The notes under the pieces were generated by a model. It had not been told where the DNA came from. It ran no database searches and saw only the letters and a list, made by a program, of their open reading frames with translations. Source: VXYL01 sp963666465 (GTDB lineage Bacteria; Pseudomonadota; Gammaproteobacteria; Pseudomonadales; Azotimanducaceae). Taken from it: 64,000 nucleotides of DNA. How positions within the stretch are numbered: the stretch's first letter is position 1; every line of letters begins with the position of its first letter. The translations under genes were made by a program, and so were the position numbers. The stretch spans positions 4,588,001-4,652,000 of the forward strand of contig OY762824.1 of NCBI GenBank assembly GCA_963666465.1, in the 5' to 3' direction. Shown here one piece after another: positions 26,219-35,877 of the stretch.

Positions 26219-27913
26219 ATGTCGCAGTCGAAGCGCATCATCGACGCGCTGAAGCAAAGGCTCAAGTTCCGGGGCCTCTCCTACGCCCATGTCGCCGAGC
26301 GGCTGGAGCTGTCGGAGAGCAGTGTCAAGCGGCTGTTCTCGAGCGGCGGGTTTTCGCTGTCGCGTCTCGAAGCGGTGAGCGAACTGGCCGGCGTCGATCT
26401 TCTTGAACTCGTGCGCATCGCCGACGAGCAGCGCCTTCGCGTGCCGTCTCTCAGCGTGGAACAGGAGGAGGAGATCGTCGGCGATCCGGCGCTGCTGCTG
26501 GTGGCCGTCTGCGTCCTCAACCGATGGCCCTTCGAGCGCATCCTCGGGGATTACCGCTTCACCGAGCCTGGCCTGATCGGCTTGCTGGCCCGACTCGACC
26601 GCATGGGCGTCATCGAGCTGCTCCCCGGCAACCGCATTCGACTCCTCATCACGCGCAACTTCGCCTGGCTGCCGGATGGCCCCATCCACCGCTACTTCGT
26701 CAAGCATGTGCAAGGCGATCTGCTCGCCGGCACGTTCGCCGCCGACCGGGACCTGCACCGGTTCGCCTGGGGCATGCTCTCGGCAGAGTCCGCCTCGTCG
26801 CTGCGGGCACGCCTCGCCGAACTGTTGGACGAGTTCGACGACCTCAGCCGCGGCGACGAAGTGCGAGCCGACGCCGCGGCAACGGGCACCTGCCTCCTAA
26901 TCGCGCTGCGCGAATGGGAACCCGCCGCGTTCCACGCCATGCGCCGCCAGGAGCCTTCAGCCGGGGAAGCGTCCCCGACCGCCGACGCGCAGGGAAGTGC
27001 CGGCAGTTCCCCATCGCCGGGGGCGTGCTTCCATGCAGGGAGCCTTCAGCCGGGGAAGCGTCCCCGACCGCCGACGCGCAGGGAAGTGCCGGCAGTTCCC
27101 CATCGCCGGGGGCGTGCTTCCATGCAGGGAGCCTTCAGCCGGGGAAGCGTCCCCGACCGCCGACGCGCAGGGAAGTGCCGGCAGTTCCCCATCGCCGGGG
27201 GCGTGCTTCCATGCAAGGAGCCTTCAGCCGGGGAAGCGTCCCCGACCGCCGACGCGCAGGGAAGTGCCGGCAGTTCCCCATCGCCGGGGGCGTGCTTCCA
27301 TGCAAGGAGCCTTCAGCCGGGGAAGCGTCCCCGACCGCCGACGCGCAGGGAAGTGCCGGCAGTTCCCCATCGCCGGGGGCGTGCTTCCATGCAGGGAGCC
27401 TTCAGCCGGGGAAGCCGTCCCCGACCGCCGACGCGTAAGGAAGTACCGGCAATTCCCCATCGCTGGGGCGTACTTCCATGCAAGGTAAGCGCCGTAGAAA
27501 CTGTCGAGTCCGAGAACGGTCGCGTGCGTCCTGGCAGTTTTCGCGCCAGCGAAAACTGCCTTAAGCGCCCAACGGACGCGTCGGCAGTTGCTGCGCAACT
27601 GCCGGCCTTCTTCCTTCGCTTCCGCTCACCACTTCGGTTTCGAGGGCTTTTCTGGGGGCGAGGGCATTCTGCCCTCGCATTCGATGGAACAGCAGCTCCC
27701 AAGGGGGCCTCGGTGATAGAAGGGCTGCGGCGCCAGGTGGGCGGTGCGGCCGGACAGGCGCAAGTCGTTGCCTCTGACGGTTTAGACTTGGCCTGCAAGC
27801 GCGCCGGTCGGATGCGCGAGACCTTGAAGGACCGTGGGGACCGTGGGGACCGTGGGAGGAGAGTGGCATGGAAGACAACGTCGGCTGGTGGCTCGCGAAG
27901 CGGGCGTTCCTGA
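26219..27913 (+). CDS. HTH-domain regulator whose 3' end runs into a repeat array
   Basis: From ATG 26219: an XRE/Cro HTH at residues about 5-55 (LKFRGLSYAHVAERLELSESSVKRLFSSGG). A larger helical domain follows (DPALLLVAVCVLNRWPFERILGDYRF, then NRIRLLITRNFAWLPDGPIHRYF). Normal protein sequence ends about residue 243 (WEPAAFHAMRRQ at 26949). From 26950 the frame enters the 6 x 89-bp array and stays open to 27913, past the next gene's start. The tail is low-complexity Pro/Arg/Ser and surely not native. The original stop was lost, or the product carries a long disordered extension. Confidence 0.75.
   Translation: MSQSKRIIDALKQRLKFRGLSYAHVAERLELSESSVKRLFSSGGFSLSRLEAVSELAGVDLLELVRIADEQRLRVPSLSVEQEEEIVGDPALLLVAVCVLNRWPFERILGDYRFTEPGLIGLLARLDRMGVIELLPGNRIRLLITRNFAWLPDGPIHRYFVKHVQGDLLAGTFAADRDLHRFAWGMLSAESASSLRARLAELLDEFDDLSRGDEVRADAAATGTCLLIALREWEPAAFHAMRRQEPSAGEASPTADAQGSAGSSPSPGACFHAGSLQPGKRPRPPTRREVPAVPHRRGRASMQGAFSRGSVPDRRRAGKCRQFPIAGGVLPCKEPSAGEASPTADAQGSAGSSPSPGACFHARSLQPGKRPRPPTRREVPAVPHRRGRASMQGAFSRGSRPRPPTRKEVPAIPHRWGVLPCKVSAVETVESENGRVRPGSFRASENCLKRPTDASAVAAQLPAFFLRFRSPLRFRGLFWGRGHSALAFDGTAAPKGASVIEGLRRQVGGAAGQAQVVASDGLDLACKRAGRMRETLKDRGDRGDRGRRVAWKTTSAGGSRSGRS
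26950..27483. repeat. Tandem array, 6 x 89 bp
   Basis: Units start at 26950, 27039, 27128, 27217, 27306 and 27395 and are about 95% identical to the 90-bp units at 12246-12605. The one-base shorter period means the reading frame rotates with each unit, yet no stop occurs. The last unit is more diverged. The array is followed by the same GGTAAGCGC tail as array 1. Confidence 0.9.
27484..27867. repeat. Array tail and hairpin-rich spacer before the acyl-CoA ligase gene
   Basis: It contains the shared tail hairpin (27534-27559), a second palindrome GGCAGTTGC/GCAACTGCC near 27583-27602, a GGGGGCGAGGGCATTCTGCCCTCGC-type half palindrome near 27654, and three 10-bp tandem units GGACCGTGGG just before the ribosome-binding site of the next gene. 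No gene is seen. Confidence 0.55.
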
Positions 27914-29412
27914 CGCCGCAGCGGGAGGCGTACGTGGACAGCCACACGGGGGAGCGGCTCGACTTCGAGCAGTTGAACGCGCGGGCGAACCGGGTGGCGA
28001 ATGCCTTTCTCGGCGCAGGCATCGCCAAGGGCGAACGGGTGGGCCTGTTGATGATGAACAGCCCCGAGTTCGTCGAGGCGTTCTTTGCGCTTGGCAAGAT
28101 CGGTGCGGTGGTGGTGCCGCTCAACTGGCGGCTGGTGGGAAACGAGCTGGAGTTCATCCTCAAGGATGCCGGCGCCACCAGACTCATCTTTGACGACGAC
28201 TTCGCCGAACTCGTCGCAGACCTGCACTCCCGCGGCGACCGCACCGACATCCACCAGTGGCTGCAACTCGAGGGTGGGGGTGAAACGGCCCACTTCGCCC
28301 GGCCATACCGAGCCTTCCGAGACGCCGCCGCCGATGACGAGCCCGCTATCGCCGCCGGCGCCGACGACATGCTCTACATCATGTACACCTCCGGCACCAC
28401 GGGCCTGCCAAAGGGCGTCGTTCACACCCATTCCACTTCCATCTGGGCCTGCATCACCATCGCCGCCACCACCTACTACCGCGAGAACGACCGATTCCTG
28501 TCGCCGCTGCCCATGTTCCACGTCGGCGCGCTCACGCCCATCGCCGTCAACGTCTATCGCGGCGTCACCAGCATCGTCATGCGCAGCTTCGACCCCGTGC
28601 GCGCCTGGGAACTCGTGCAGGAAGAGAAGGTGAGCATTGCCGTGGCGGTTCCGGCGATGCTGAACTTCATGCTGCAGGTGCCGGAGCTTTCCCGCTACGA
28701 CTTCTCAAACTGGCGCTGGTGCCTCTCCGGCGCGGCGCCGGTGCCGGAGTCGCTGATAGAGGAATACGCCAAGATCGGCATCGAGGTGCATCAGATCTAC
28801 GGCCTCACGGAATCCTGCGGCCCGGCCGCGCTCATCGACCCCGAGAACGCGCTCAAGCGCATCGGCTCCACCGGCAAGGCGTTCTTCCACACGGACTTGC
28901 GCGTCGTGCGCCCGGACGGCACGGACTGCGATCCGGACCAGGCCGGCGAGGTGCTGGTGGCGGGCCCGCACATCATGCGGGAATACTGGAACCGCCCCGA
29001 AGCCACCGCCGAAACCCTGGTCGATGGCTGGCTGCACACCGGCGATGTCGCCCGCATGGACGCCGACGGCTTCGTGTACATCGAAGACCGCATCAAGGAC
29101 ATGGTGATCTCCGGCGGCGAGAACATCTATCCCGCCGAGATCGAGAAGGTGCTGCAGGAACATCCGGACATTTCCGAGGCGGCAGTCATCGGCCAGCCCA
29201 GCGAGAAATGGGGCGAGTCGCCCTTCGCAGTGGTGGTGAAGACCGACCCGGCACTGACGGAAGCGGACGTGGTGAACTTCTGCCAAGGCCGGCTCGCCGG
29301 CTACAAGCAGCCCAAGGGAGCGGCGTTCGTGGATACCATCCCGCGCAACCCAAGCGGAAAGATTCTGAAGCGCCTGTTGCGGGACCAGTTCCCCGGTCCC
29401 GCATCGGTGTAG
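27868..29412 (+). CDS. Acyl-CoA synthetase (AMP-forming, class I adenylate-forming family)
   Basis: A 514-residue enzyme with GGAGGAGAG before the ATG. The family motifs occur in order: P-loop YTSGTTGLPKG (about residues 173-183), YGLTES (about 311-316), DGWLHTGD, the hinge RIKDMVISGGENIYPAEIE, and the C-terminal PRNPSGKILKR with the acyl-adenylating Lys. It would activate a fatty or other carboxylic acid to its CoA ester; chain length cannot be told. It is 8 nt upstream of the phosphotransferase gene, so they are very likely one operon. Confidence 0.9.
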   Translation: MEDNVGWWLAKRAFLTPQREAYVDSHTGERLDFEQLNARANRVANAFLGAGIAKGERVGLLMMNSPEFVEAFFALGKIGAVVVPLNWRLVGNELEFILKDAGATRLIFDDDFAELVADLHSRGDRTDIHQWLQLEGGGETAHFARPYRAFRDAAADDEPAIAAGADDMLYIMYTSGTTGLPKGVVHTHSTSIWACITIAATTYYRENDRFLSPLPMFHVGALTPIAVNVYRGVTSIVMRSFDPVRAWELVQEEKVSIAVAVPAMLNFMLQVPELSRYDFSNWRWCLSGAAPVPESLIEEYAKIGIEVHQIYGLTESCGPAALIDPENALKRIGSTGKAFFHTDLRVVRPDGTDCDPDQAGEVLVAGPHIMREYWNRPEATAETLVDGWLHTGDVARMDADGFVYIEDRIKDMVISGGENIYPAEIEKVLQEHPDISEAAVIGQPSEKWGESPFAVVVKTDPALTEADVVNFCQGRLAGYKQPKGAAFVDTIPRNPSGKILKRLLRDQFPGPASV

Positions 29413-29420
29413 CCTGCGCC

Positions 29421-30470
29421 GTGGAACTCGACGAACTCGCCGAGCGGCTGGCGCCCTTCGCCGCTGCGAAGTACGGCCGCGAAGACCTGAGCATCGAGGG
29501 CGTCCACACCATGCCGGGCCATGCCGGCTTCTCGTGGGGATTCGATGTCGTGCTAGGGGCGGATTCCGCTGGCGGTGCAAGGCGCGAGTCGTGGTTCATC
29601 CGCCTGCCGCCGCCGAACGTCAACTGGCGCGGCACCGCCGACGTGCTGCGCCAGGTGGAGGTGCTGAACGCTCTGGACGGCACCGACGTGCCGCATTGTT
29701 CCGTGCAATGGTCCGGCAAGGACCTCGAATGGTTCGGCTGCCCCTACTTCGTCGTACCGAAACTCGAAGGCGACGTGCTGCGCCTGGGCCCCGGCGAGTG
29801 GACCGACCAACTCCCCGACGACACCAAGTTCGAGATGGGCCGGCAGGTGATGCAGGCGCTGGCCGGCATCCATGCCGTGGGTCACGCCAAAACTCCGTAT
29901 CTCGGCGACCCCGTGCCATTCCACGAAGACGTCGAGCGCTGGGACCGCTTCTACGAACGCGCCGCCAACCCTGAATTGCTGGCCCGCACCCCGGACTGCC
30001 GCCGCCGCCTGCTCGAAACGCTGCCGGAAGACGCCCCGGTCGGCATCTTCCACGGCGACTTCCAAACCTCGAACCTCTTCTTCGAACCACCGCCAGCAGG
30101 CAGCGAGCCACCGCAGCTCCTCGCCGTGATCGACTGGGAACTCACCGGCGCTGGGGCAACCCTGAACGACGTGGGCTGGATCTGCACCTTCAGCGACCGC
30201 GAAGCCTGGGCCCCAGGCCCAGACGCCGGCGCCGCCCCCCGCCCGTCCTTCCTGGACCCAGACACCCTGATGTCCCTCTATGTCGAAGCCTGGGGCAAAC
30301 CCCTGCCGGACCTCAACTGGTTCCGTGCCTTGGCAGCCTACAAATTCGCCATCATCACCGGCTTCAACCTCAGCCTCCACCGCCGAGGCAAACGCGTGGA
30401 CCCAAGCTGGGAGATCACCCGCCTGTCCATGCCCACCCTGATCGACCGAGCCCTGGAACTCCTGGGCTAG
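29421..30470 (+). CDS. Phosphotransferase-family (APH/choline-kinase-like) protein
   Basis: A 349-residue protein from GTG 29421 (VELDELAERLAPFAAAKYGRED). It has the kinase-like core: the catalytic loop GIFHGDFQTSNLFF and the metal-binding LAVIDWELTGAGATLNDVGW. This aminoglycoside-phosphotransferase-like family is commonly found beside acyl-CoA synthetases or dehydrogenases in proteobacteria, consistent with the adjacent ligase. The substrate is unknown and antibiotic resistance should not be assumed. The stop lies next to the left end of an IS4-type element. Confidence 0.8.
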   Translation: MELDELAERLAPFAAAKYGREDLSIEGVHTMPGHAGFSWGFDVVLGADSAGGARRESWFIRLPPPNVNWRGTADVLRQVEVLNALDGTDVPHCSVQWSGKDLEWFGCPYFVVPKLEGDVLRLGPGEWTDQLPDDTKFEMGRQVMQALAGIHAVGHAKTPYLGDPVPFHEDVERWDRFYERAANPELLARTPDCRRRLLETLPEDAPVGIFHGDFQTSNLFFEPPPAGSEPPQLLAVIDWELTGAGATLNDVGWICTFSDREAWAPGPDAGAAPRPSFLDPDTLMSLYVEAWGKPLPDLNWFRALAAYKFAIITGFNLSLHRRGKRVDPSWEITRLSMPTLIDRALELLG

Positions 30471-30473
30471 GAC

Positions 30474-32885
30474 TACCCATGCCCCACAAGTGGCACTGGA
30501 CTTTTGCGTGCGGTGCATTTATGTTGCGGCGGCATGTACGTGCAGCATCAGATCAAGCGCAGTCTGGGGACTGTGGAGGCGCAGGCGCGGGTTGAGTCGC
30601 TGCGGCGCGCGCGTCCGGACCTGCACCGCACGGGTCTGGCGGCTGCGGTGTGCGAGGAGTTCGGTTTCCACGACGCGCGCGGGGTGGCGCAGACGAGCGG
30701 CTGCCTGTCGGCGCTTCGGGCGCTGGAGCGGGTCGGTTCGGTTCGTCTGCCGGCGGCGCGGACGGCGGGCGGGAGCTGCGAGCGCGGCGGGTCGGCGCTG
30801 GCGGCGGGGGTGCCGGACGCCGTGGGTCGGGTGCGTGGGCTGCGCCTGGTGCTGATGGAGGATGCGGCCGAGCGGGACGTGTGGCACGGCCTGATGGCTG
30901 GCGAGCATGCTCGCGGTGCGGGGCCGCTGGTGGGCTGTCAGCTGCGCTGTCTGGTGGCTTCCGAGCACGGCTGGCTGGGCGCGGCGGGTTTTGCGTCGGC
31001 GGCGCTGCAGCTTGCGGCTCGGGATCGCTGGATCGGCTGGGACGCGGCGGGACGCCGGGCGCACCTGCACCGGGTGGCGGGGCTGTCGCGGTTCCTGATC
31101 CGTCCGGGCGTGGAGTGCCGGAACCTGGCCTCGCGCGTGCTTGGTCGGCTGCTGCTGCGGCTGCCTTCGGACTTCGAGGCGCGCTGCGGCTACGCGCCGT
31201 GCCTGGTGGAGACGTTCGTCGACGGCACGCACTCGGGAACCAGCCTGCGGGCGGCCAACTGGCGTCTGCTGGGCGAGACCGCGGGTCGGGGCCGGCAGGA
31301 TCGGGGCAACGCGGCGGCGGCGGGACGCAAGCGGGTGTATGTTTGCGCGCTGGCGGCCGACTGGCGTCGGCGTCTGGGGGCGGGCGCGGAGCCGTCCCCG
31401 GCGCCGCCGCTGGCGCCCTGGGAGGGGCTGGAGGCTGGCGTCTGGGCGGCGAACGAGTTCGGCGGGGCGCCGCTGGGCGATGCCCGGCTGAGCGCCCGGC
31501 TGGTGCGGGTGGCGGCGCTCAGGGGGGCGGCTCCGACGGCTTCTCTGCCGGCCGCGGCGAAGGGGGATCGGGCACTGGTCAAGGGCCACTGCCGGTTCGT
31601 GGATCGTCCGGACGACAGCGCGGCGACGCCGGAGAACATCCTGCGCCCGCACCGCGAGCGGACGCTGCGGCGCATGCGCGCGGAGCCGCGGGTGCTGTGC
31701 CTGCAGGACGGCACGGACCTCAACTTCGCCAGCCGTCCGGGCTGCGACGGACTGGGGGTGACCGGCGGCAACCAGACCGGCGCGCGCAGCCTCGGCCTGC
31801 ATCTGCACTCGACGCTGGCGGTGACCCCGTCGGGGTTGCCGCTGGGGGTGGTCAACGCGCGCTTCGACGCGCCGGTGCCGAAGGCGGATCGGGACGCGGC
31901 GTCGCCTTCGCGCAAGAGCGAGCGCTGGATCGAGGCGCTGCGGGACTGCGCCGAACTGGCTCGCGAGCTGGGCCCCGGCCGGGTCGTGAGCGTGATGGAT
32001 CGCGAGGCCGACGACTTCCGCGTGTTCGAGACGCAGCGCGCGCAGCCGGAGCTGGACGTGCTGGTGCGCGCCAACGTCCGCCGCCCGCGTCGCCGGCGGA
32101 CGGTCGCTGCTCGACGCGCTGCGCGCCGCGCCGGCGCGTGCCCGCGCCGTGGTCGCCGTCGACCGCCTGAGCGAGCGCCCCAAGCGCAGCAGGCGCCCGG
32201 AACGACCCGGCCGCAGCCGCCGCACCGCCACCCTGACGCTGCGCGCCGACACCGTCGAACTCGCGCCCGCCGCGCGCGAACACCGCGACAGGCCGCCGAT
32301 GCGCCTGCAGGCCGTGCTCGCCGAGGAGGAGCGCGCGCCGAAGGACGCCGCGCCGATCCGCTGGCTGCTGCTCGCCACGCTCGCCGCCGACACCCCGCAG
32401 GACTGCCGCCAAGTCGTCGAACACCACGCCCGCCGATGGCGCATCGAGGACTGGCACCGCATCCTCAAGTCCGGCTGCAGGGTCGAGGAACTCGCCAACC
32501 GCACCGCCGCGCGCCTCGCCCGAGCCGCCGCCGTCAACCTCGTCGTCGCATGGCGCATCTTCCTCATGACCCTGCTCGGCCGAGAACAGCCCGACCTGCC
32601 GCCCGAGACGCTGTTCTCCGAACTCGAGATCAAGCTCCTCAAGGCGTTCGCCCAACAACGCCGACGCCCCGCTCCCGACACCCTGGAACTCGCCGCGCGC
32701 CTGGTCGCCCAGCTCGGCGGACACATCCACCGACCCCGCGGCCCGCCCCCAGGCACCAAGGTCATGTGGCGCGGAGACGCCACCCTCGTCGACACGTGCA
32801 CCGGATATCGACTCGCCAAGGAGCCGCAAACCTGAAACGTCAGCAACAGCCGAAAAGCCCCGTGCCCCTTGTGGGGCATGGGTAG
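30474..32885 (+). mobile_element. IS4-family element with DruA-like domain
   Basis: About 2.4 kb, bounded by imperfect inverted repeats of about 30 bp that start CTACCCATGCCCCACAAG. The flanks share GGCTAG (GGCTAGGA left, GGCTAGCT right), possibly the remains of a target duplication. It carries a single frameshifted transposase gene. Confidence 0.75.
30534..32835 (+). pseudogene. DUF4338-IS4 (Tn5-like) transposase, frameshifted
   Basis: The N-terminal 270 or so residues match DUF4338, the DruA domain (LVGCQLRCLVASEHGWLGAAGF, RDRWIGWD, NLASRVLGRLLLRLPSDFEARCGYAPCLVETFVD, AANWRLLGET). A Tn5-type transposase follows (ANEFGGAPLGDARLSARL, LCLQDGTDLNF, TGGNQTGARSLGLHLHSTLAV, VSVMDREADDF). Near 32095 the frame shifts by one base; the catalytic C-terminus (RRWRIEDWHRILKSGCRVEEL) is in the second frame to 32835. 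DUF4338 fused to IS4 transposases is a known layout. It is inactive unless the shift is an error. Confidence 0.8.
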
Positions 32886-32933
32886 GGCTAGCTCTGGGGG
32901 GAGGGCATCCTGCCGACGCGCCCGAAGGGGGGC

Positions 32934-33120
32934 GCAGCTACGACCGGCAGTCCCAAAACGGACCCGCGAATCGCCTACATGCCCCAAACCGTGATCTTCG
33001 AGCCCTTGTGCTCCATCTTTCGTCGGAAGAGCCTCTCCTCCCAAGGTCGGTCGCTGCGGTCGAATGCCACGAGGTGTCCTGTGGTTGCGGCGCATCGATC
33101 CATGTAGGCAGCGGTCTGTT
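32934..33120. repeat. 187-bp duplication, parent copy
   Basis: This covers the last 50 or so codons of the AAA gene and its downstream flank. A copy about 95% identical lies at 35187-35373, inside the broken ABC transporter locus. Confidence 0.85.
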
Positions 33121-34558
33121 CGAGACCGAGGGCGATCGTGGCGTCCTCGCTCCCGTGGCGTACCTTGCACTCCACGACATGGCGATCTGCCATTCGGGGC
33201 GCGCGTGGCCAGACGATCAGGAGGTCCGTCCTGCCTCGACCCAGGCCGTATTCCCGTTCGATGCGCCCACCGCCGTTGACAATGCGCTGAAGAAAGCCCT
33301 GCAACATGAGCTGCGGCCCAGCCTCCTTGTAGGTGAACCGATCCTGCCAATGCTCCGAATGCTCGCGAAAGAACGACTGAAACGCTTCGAGCAAGCCGTC
33401 CATATCGAGCGCGCCCGACTCATCGACATACCAGGCCGTCTCCTGCACCAGGCTGTCTTGCAGCACGTAGGCAAGTTCGCGCGGCACCACATCGGCGTAG
33501 ATGGGATTCGCGAGGCGTGGTGGCGAATCGGCGGCGATCAGGCCGAGGTCGCGCACATACTCCAAGTCGCGGGCGTTGTAATCCGCCTCTGCCTGTCCCG
33601 ACAGCAAGGGTTCCACGACCCGCTGAATCCGCTCTTCGCGCAGCTTGTCCGCCAACTGGTCGAGATGGGTTCGGCGATCGAGGACGAGCCGCTCCCTTGC
33701 CGCCAGGATGTCCTCCTCCTCGATCGGCCGGGAGCGGTCGCGGCCGGCCTTGCTCTCGAAGCAAGCTCCCGCAGCCAGGGCGTTGACGAGCCACGGCTGG
33801 CCCTGGCTTTGCCTCCATACCGCGGCCAGTGCGCCCTGTGTGAACGCCTGCCCGGTGTCGACGGTGTGTTGGGCGAGCAAGGCGCGGGTTTCTGCCTCGC
33901 TGAAGTCTCCGAGTCGGAGCGACTTGGCAGCGATGTTGAAGGCGCTGCCACCAGCCACCGGTTCGCGCTCCGATTGCGCGTGGATGCGATAGTCGCGGAT
34001 GTCACGCACGCCGCACAGCACCACGCATTGGGGATAGCTCTCCGGTCGCCGGTCGTAGCCGGCGCGCAACTGGCGCAGCACCGACAGGAGCGTGTCGCCA
34101 ATCAAGGCGTCGATCTCGTCGATGAGCAGGACGAGGGGCCTGGGGCTGTGGAGGCACCAGCGGGTCAGGGCGTTTTGCAAGGCTGCATGGGGGCCTGCGC
34201 GGGCCAGAATGTCAGGCCAGCATTGCTCCAAAAAGTCGTCGCCAGCGAGCAACGCCCGCTCGGCGAGGCTGGCGAGAATCGCTTGCATGGCTCGCTCGGT
34301 GTTCTCGCGTCCCGCCTGCCCCACCTCCACGTTGACGTACACGCACCGGCAGTCACCCGCACCTCCGCTGTTGACGAGATCCCGAAACGCGAGCAGGGCC
34401 GACGTTTTGCCGGTTTGCCGTGGAGCATGGAGCGTGAAGTAACGCTCAGCCTCGACCAGCCTCAACAGATCGTCGAGGTCCACCCGCGTCAGCGGATCGA
34501 TGTGGTAGTGGCGGTTAGCCCGAACCGGGCCTTCCGTGTTGAAGTGTCGCATCGCCAC
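32975..34558 (-). CDS. AAA-like ATPase with C-terminal PD-(D/E)XK-type region
   Basis: A 527-residue protein: MAMRHFNTEGPVRANRHYHIDPLTRVDLDDLLRLV, then P-loop HAPRQTGKTSALL (about residues 45-57) and Walker B LVLLIDEIDALIGD (about 143-156), the AAA_35-like pattern. The C-terminus has GRTDLLIVWP followed by HVVECKVRHG, a D...E-x-K arrangement typical of PD-(D/E)XK nucleases. Its last 50 or so codons are duplicated at 35.2 kb. It may act in DNA mobility or defence; this is inference from domains. Confidence 0.75.
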   Translation of the reverse strand: MAMRHFNTEGPVRANRHYHIDPLTRVDLDDLLRLVEAERYFTLHAPRQTGKTSALLAFRDLVNSGGAGDCRCVYVNVEVGQAGRENTERAMQAILASLAERALLAGDDFLEQCWPDILARAGPHAALQNALTRWCLHSPRPLVLLIDEIDALIGDTLLSVLRQLRAGYDRRPESYPQCVVLCGVRDIRDYRIHAQSEREPVAGGSAFNIAAKSLRLGDFSEAETRALLAQHTVDTGQAFTQGALAAVWRQSQGQPWLVNALAAGACFESKAGRDRSRPIEEEDILAARERLVLDRRTHLDQLADKLREERIQRVVEPLLSGQAEADYNARDLEYVRDLGLIAADSPPRLANPIYADVVPRELAYVLQDSLVQETAWYVDESGALDMDGLLEAFQSFFREHSEHWQDRFTYKEAGPQLMLQGFLQRIVNGGGRIEREYGLGRGRTDLLIVWPRAPRMADRHVVECKVRHGSEDATIALGLEQTAAYMDRCAATTGHLVAFDRSDRPWEERLFRRKMEHKGSKITVWGM

Positions 34559-34950
34559 AGTATGGCGTGCTTCCCCGCCGCTCGTGGTCGTTTCCGCGGG
34601 AGGTTACGGTGGATGCGGTCTGAGCGAGTCGAGAGCGGGAGGATGGGAACGGGGCGGGAGGCGAAGTTCGGGCGCGCGTTTTGATCCACGCATGGACCTC
34701 CTGCGTGACCGTTACCAAACTCGCACCACTCCGGCGCTGCCGCAACGTACCGTGCCGGCATCAACGTCGCGCCTGCGCCTTCGTGGCCACGGTAGGCCCC
34801 TGGCAAGGCGGCGGTCTCTGGGGGCGAGGGCATTCTGCCCTCGCCCCCAGAGGAGGCCCCGGCGGCCGCAGGTGGGCGGACGACTCGATCGCGGGGGTCA
34901 GTGGGGTCGTTGGGCAAGCGCAGTGAGGCTATGGCGCCTGCCAGCAGGGT
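34559..34950. other. Spacer with a perfect 17-bp hairpin
   Basis: No gene is seen. CTCTGGGGGCGAGGGCA (34816-34832) pairs perfectly with TGCCCTCGCCCCCAGAG (34836-34852) around a TTC loop. Related GGGCAT(T/C)CTGCCCTCGC sequences recur near 27660, 32900, 43765 and 50180, so it is part of another dispersed palindrome family. Confidence 0.5.
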
Positions 34951-35185
34951 TCACATGCGGACGGTCCGATCTGCCAGTTCCAGAACGCGAGGGTCGTGCG
35001 TGACGGCGACTATGGTGACCCCAAGGGTCCTGAGGTTCTCCAGCACCTTCTCCTGAAGCTCTCCATCGAGGTGTGCGGTTCCCTCGTCAAGCAGCATCAG
35101 CCGAGGTTCCCGGAAGACAGCCCTTGCGATCATCACGCGCTGACGCTGGCCTCCCGACAGCGTCGATCCCATGTGCCCAACAAGG
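34951..35185 (-). pseudogene. C-terminal fragment of an ABC transporter ATPase
   Basis: It reads LVGHMGSTLSGGQRQRVMIARAVFREPRLMLLDEGTAHLDG, with signature motif, Walker B and D-loop, then VTIVAVTHDPRVLE (H-loop) to the stop at 34951. Walker A is missing. The style is that of C39-peptidase exporters, and it is probably the lost 3' end of the gene that begins at 37666, displaced by about 1.4 kb of other DNA. Confidence 0.75.
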
Positions 35186-35186
35186 G

Positions 35187-35373
35187 GCAGCTACGACCGG
35201 CAGTCCCAAAACGGACCCGCGAATCGCCTACATGCCCCAAACCGTGATCTTCGAGCCCTTGTGCTCCATCTCTCGTCGGAAGAGCTTCTCCTCCCAAGAT
35301 CGGCCGCTGCGGTCGAATACCACGAGGTGTCCTGTGGTTGCGGCGCATCGATCCATGCAGGCAGCGGTCTGTT
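35187..35373. repeat. 187-bp duplication, second copy
   Basis: A truncated copy of the 3' end of the AAA gene (32934-33120) fused directly to the ABC ATPase fragment. Its other end joins non-coding DNA (35374-35558) in which no gene is seen. Confidence 0.85.
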
Positions 35374-35558
35374 ACTTGAGTAATGCGAAAGATGGACCGG
35401 AAGGTCTTGCGAAAGATCGTGTCAAGGGGGCGAAAAAAGGGTGGGGGTCCCCCCCTCCGAAATCAGGCGAAAACCGGAATCAACCGGAAGGAAAGGGAAT
35501 CTGGCGGAAGCTGGCGGGGGCGCGGGAAGTGCGGCGCGCCGGGGGATCGCGTCGAGGG

Positions 35559-35813
35559 TCAGTCGGTGGTGCGAGCCAGACGCTGCAGTTCGCCGGCGAC
35601 CTGCTGCATCTCCGCCAGCAGGGCATCGATGTCGGCCTGACTGGGCAGATCGGGTTGCTCCGCCGCGTCGATGGCGGCGACGGCCGGCGTTTCGGCTGCG
35701 ATGCGCCTGGACGCCGCGACCAGCGCGCGAGTGAGCCCCGCCGGCGTGACGCTGCGCAGGCCGTCCTCGATCTCCGGCGTGACGCTGCGCAGGCCGTCCT
35801 TGATCTCGCTCAT
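35559..35813 (-). CDS. Small hypothetical protein 1
   Basis: An 84-residue protein with GGAG 7 nt upstream of the ATG. It begins with a tandem 11-residue repeat (EIKDGLRSVTP, EIEDGLRSVTP) and continues GLTRALVAASRRIAAE and a helical C-terminus QADIDALLAEMQQVAGELQRLA. No family is recognised. It is the last of three small minus-strand genes that lie inside the broken exporter locus. Confidence 0.55.
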   Translation of the reverse strand: MSEIKDGLRSVTPEIEDGLRSVTPAGLTRALVAASRRIAAETPAVAAIDAAEQPDLPSQADIDALLAEMQQVAGELQRLARTTD

Positions 35814-35877
35814 GTAAGGATCTCCTCTCGATGTAGTCATTGGTGAGCCGCCGCCGGAACGTCGGCGACGTCCTCGC

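Noticed and set aside
29421..30470. Aminoglycoside resistance phosphotransferase
   Set aside because: Only the broad kinase-like fold is shared; pairing with an acyl-CoA ligase points to metabolism, not resistance.
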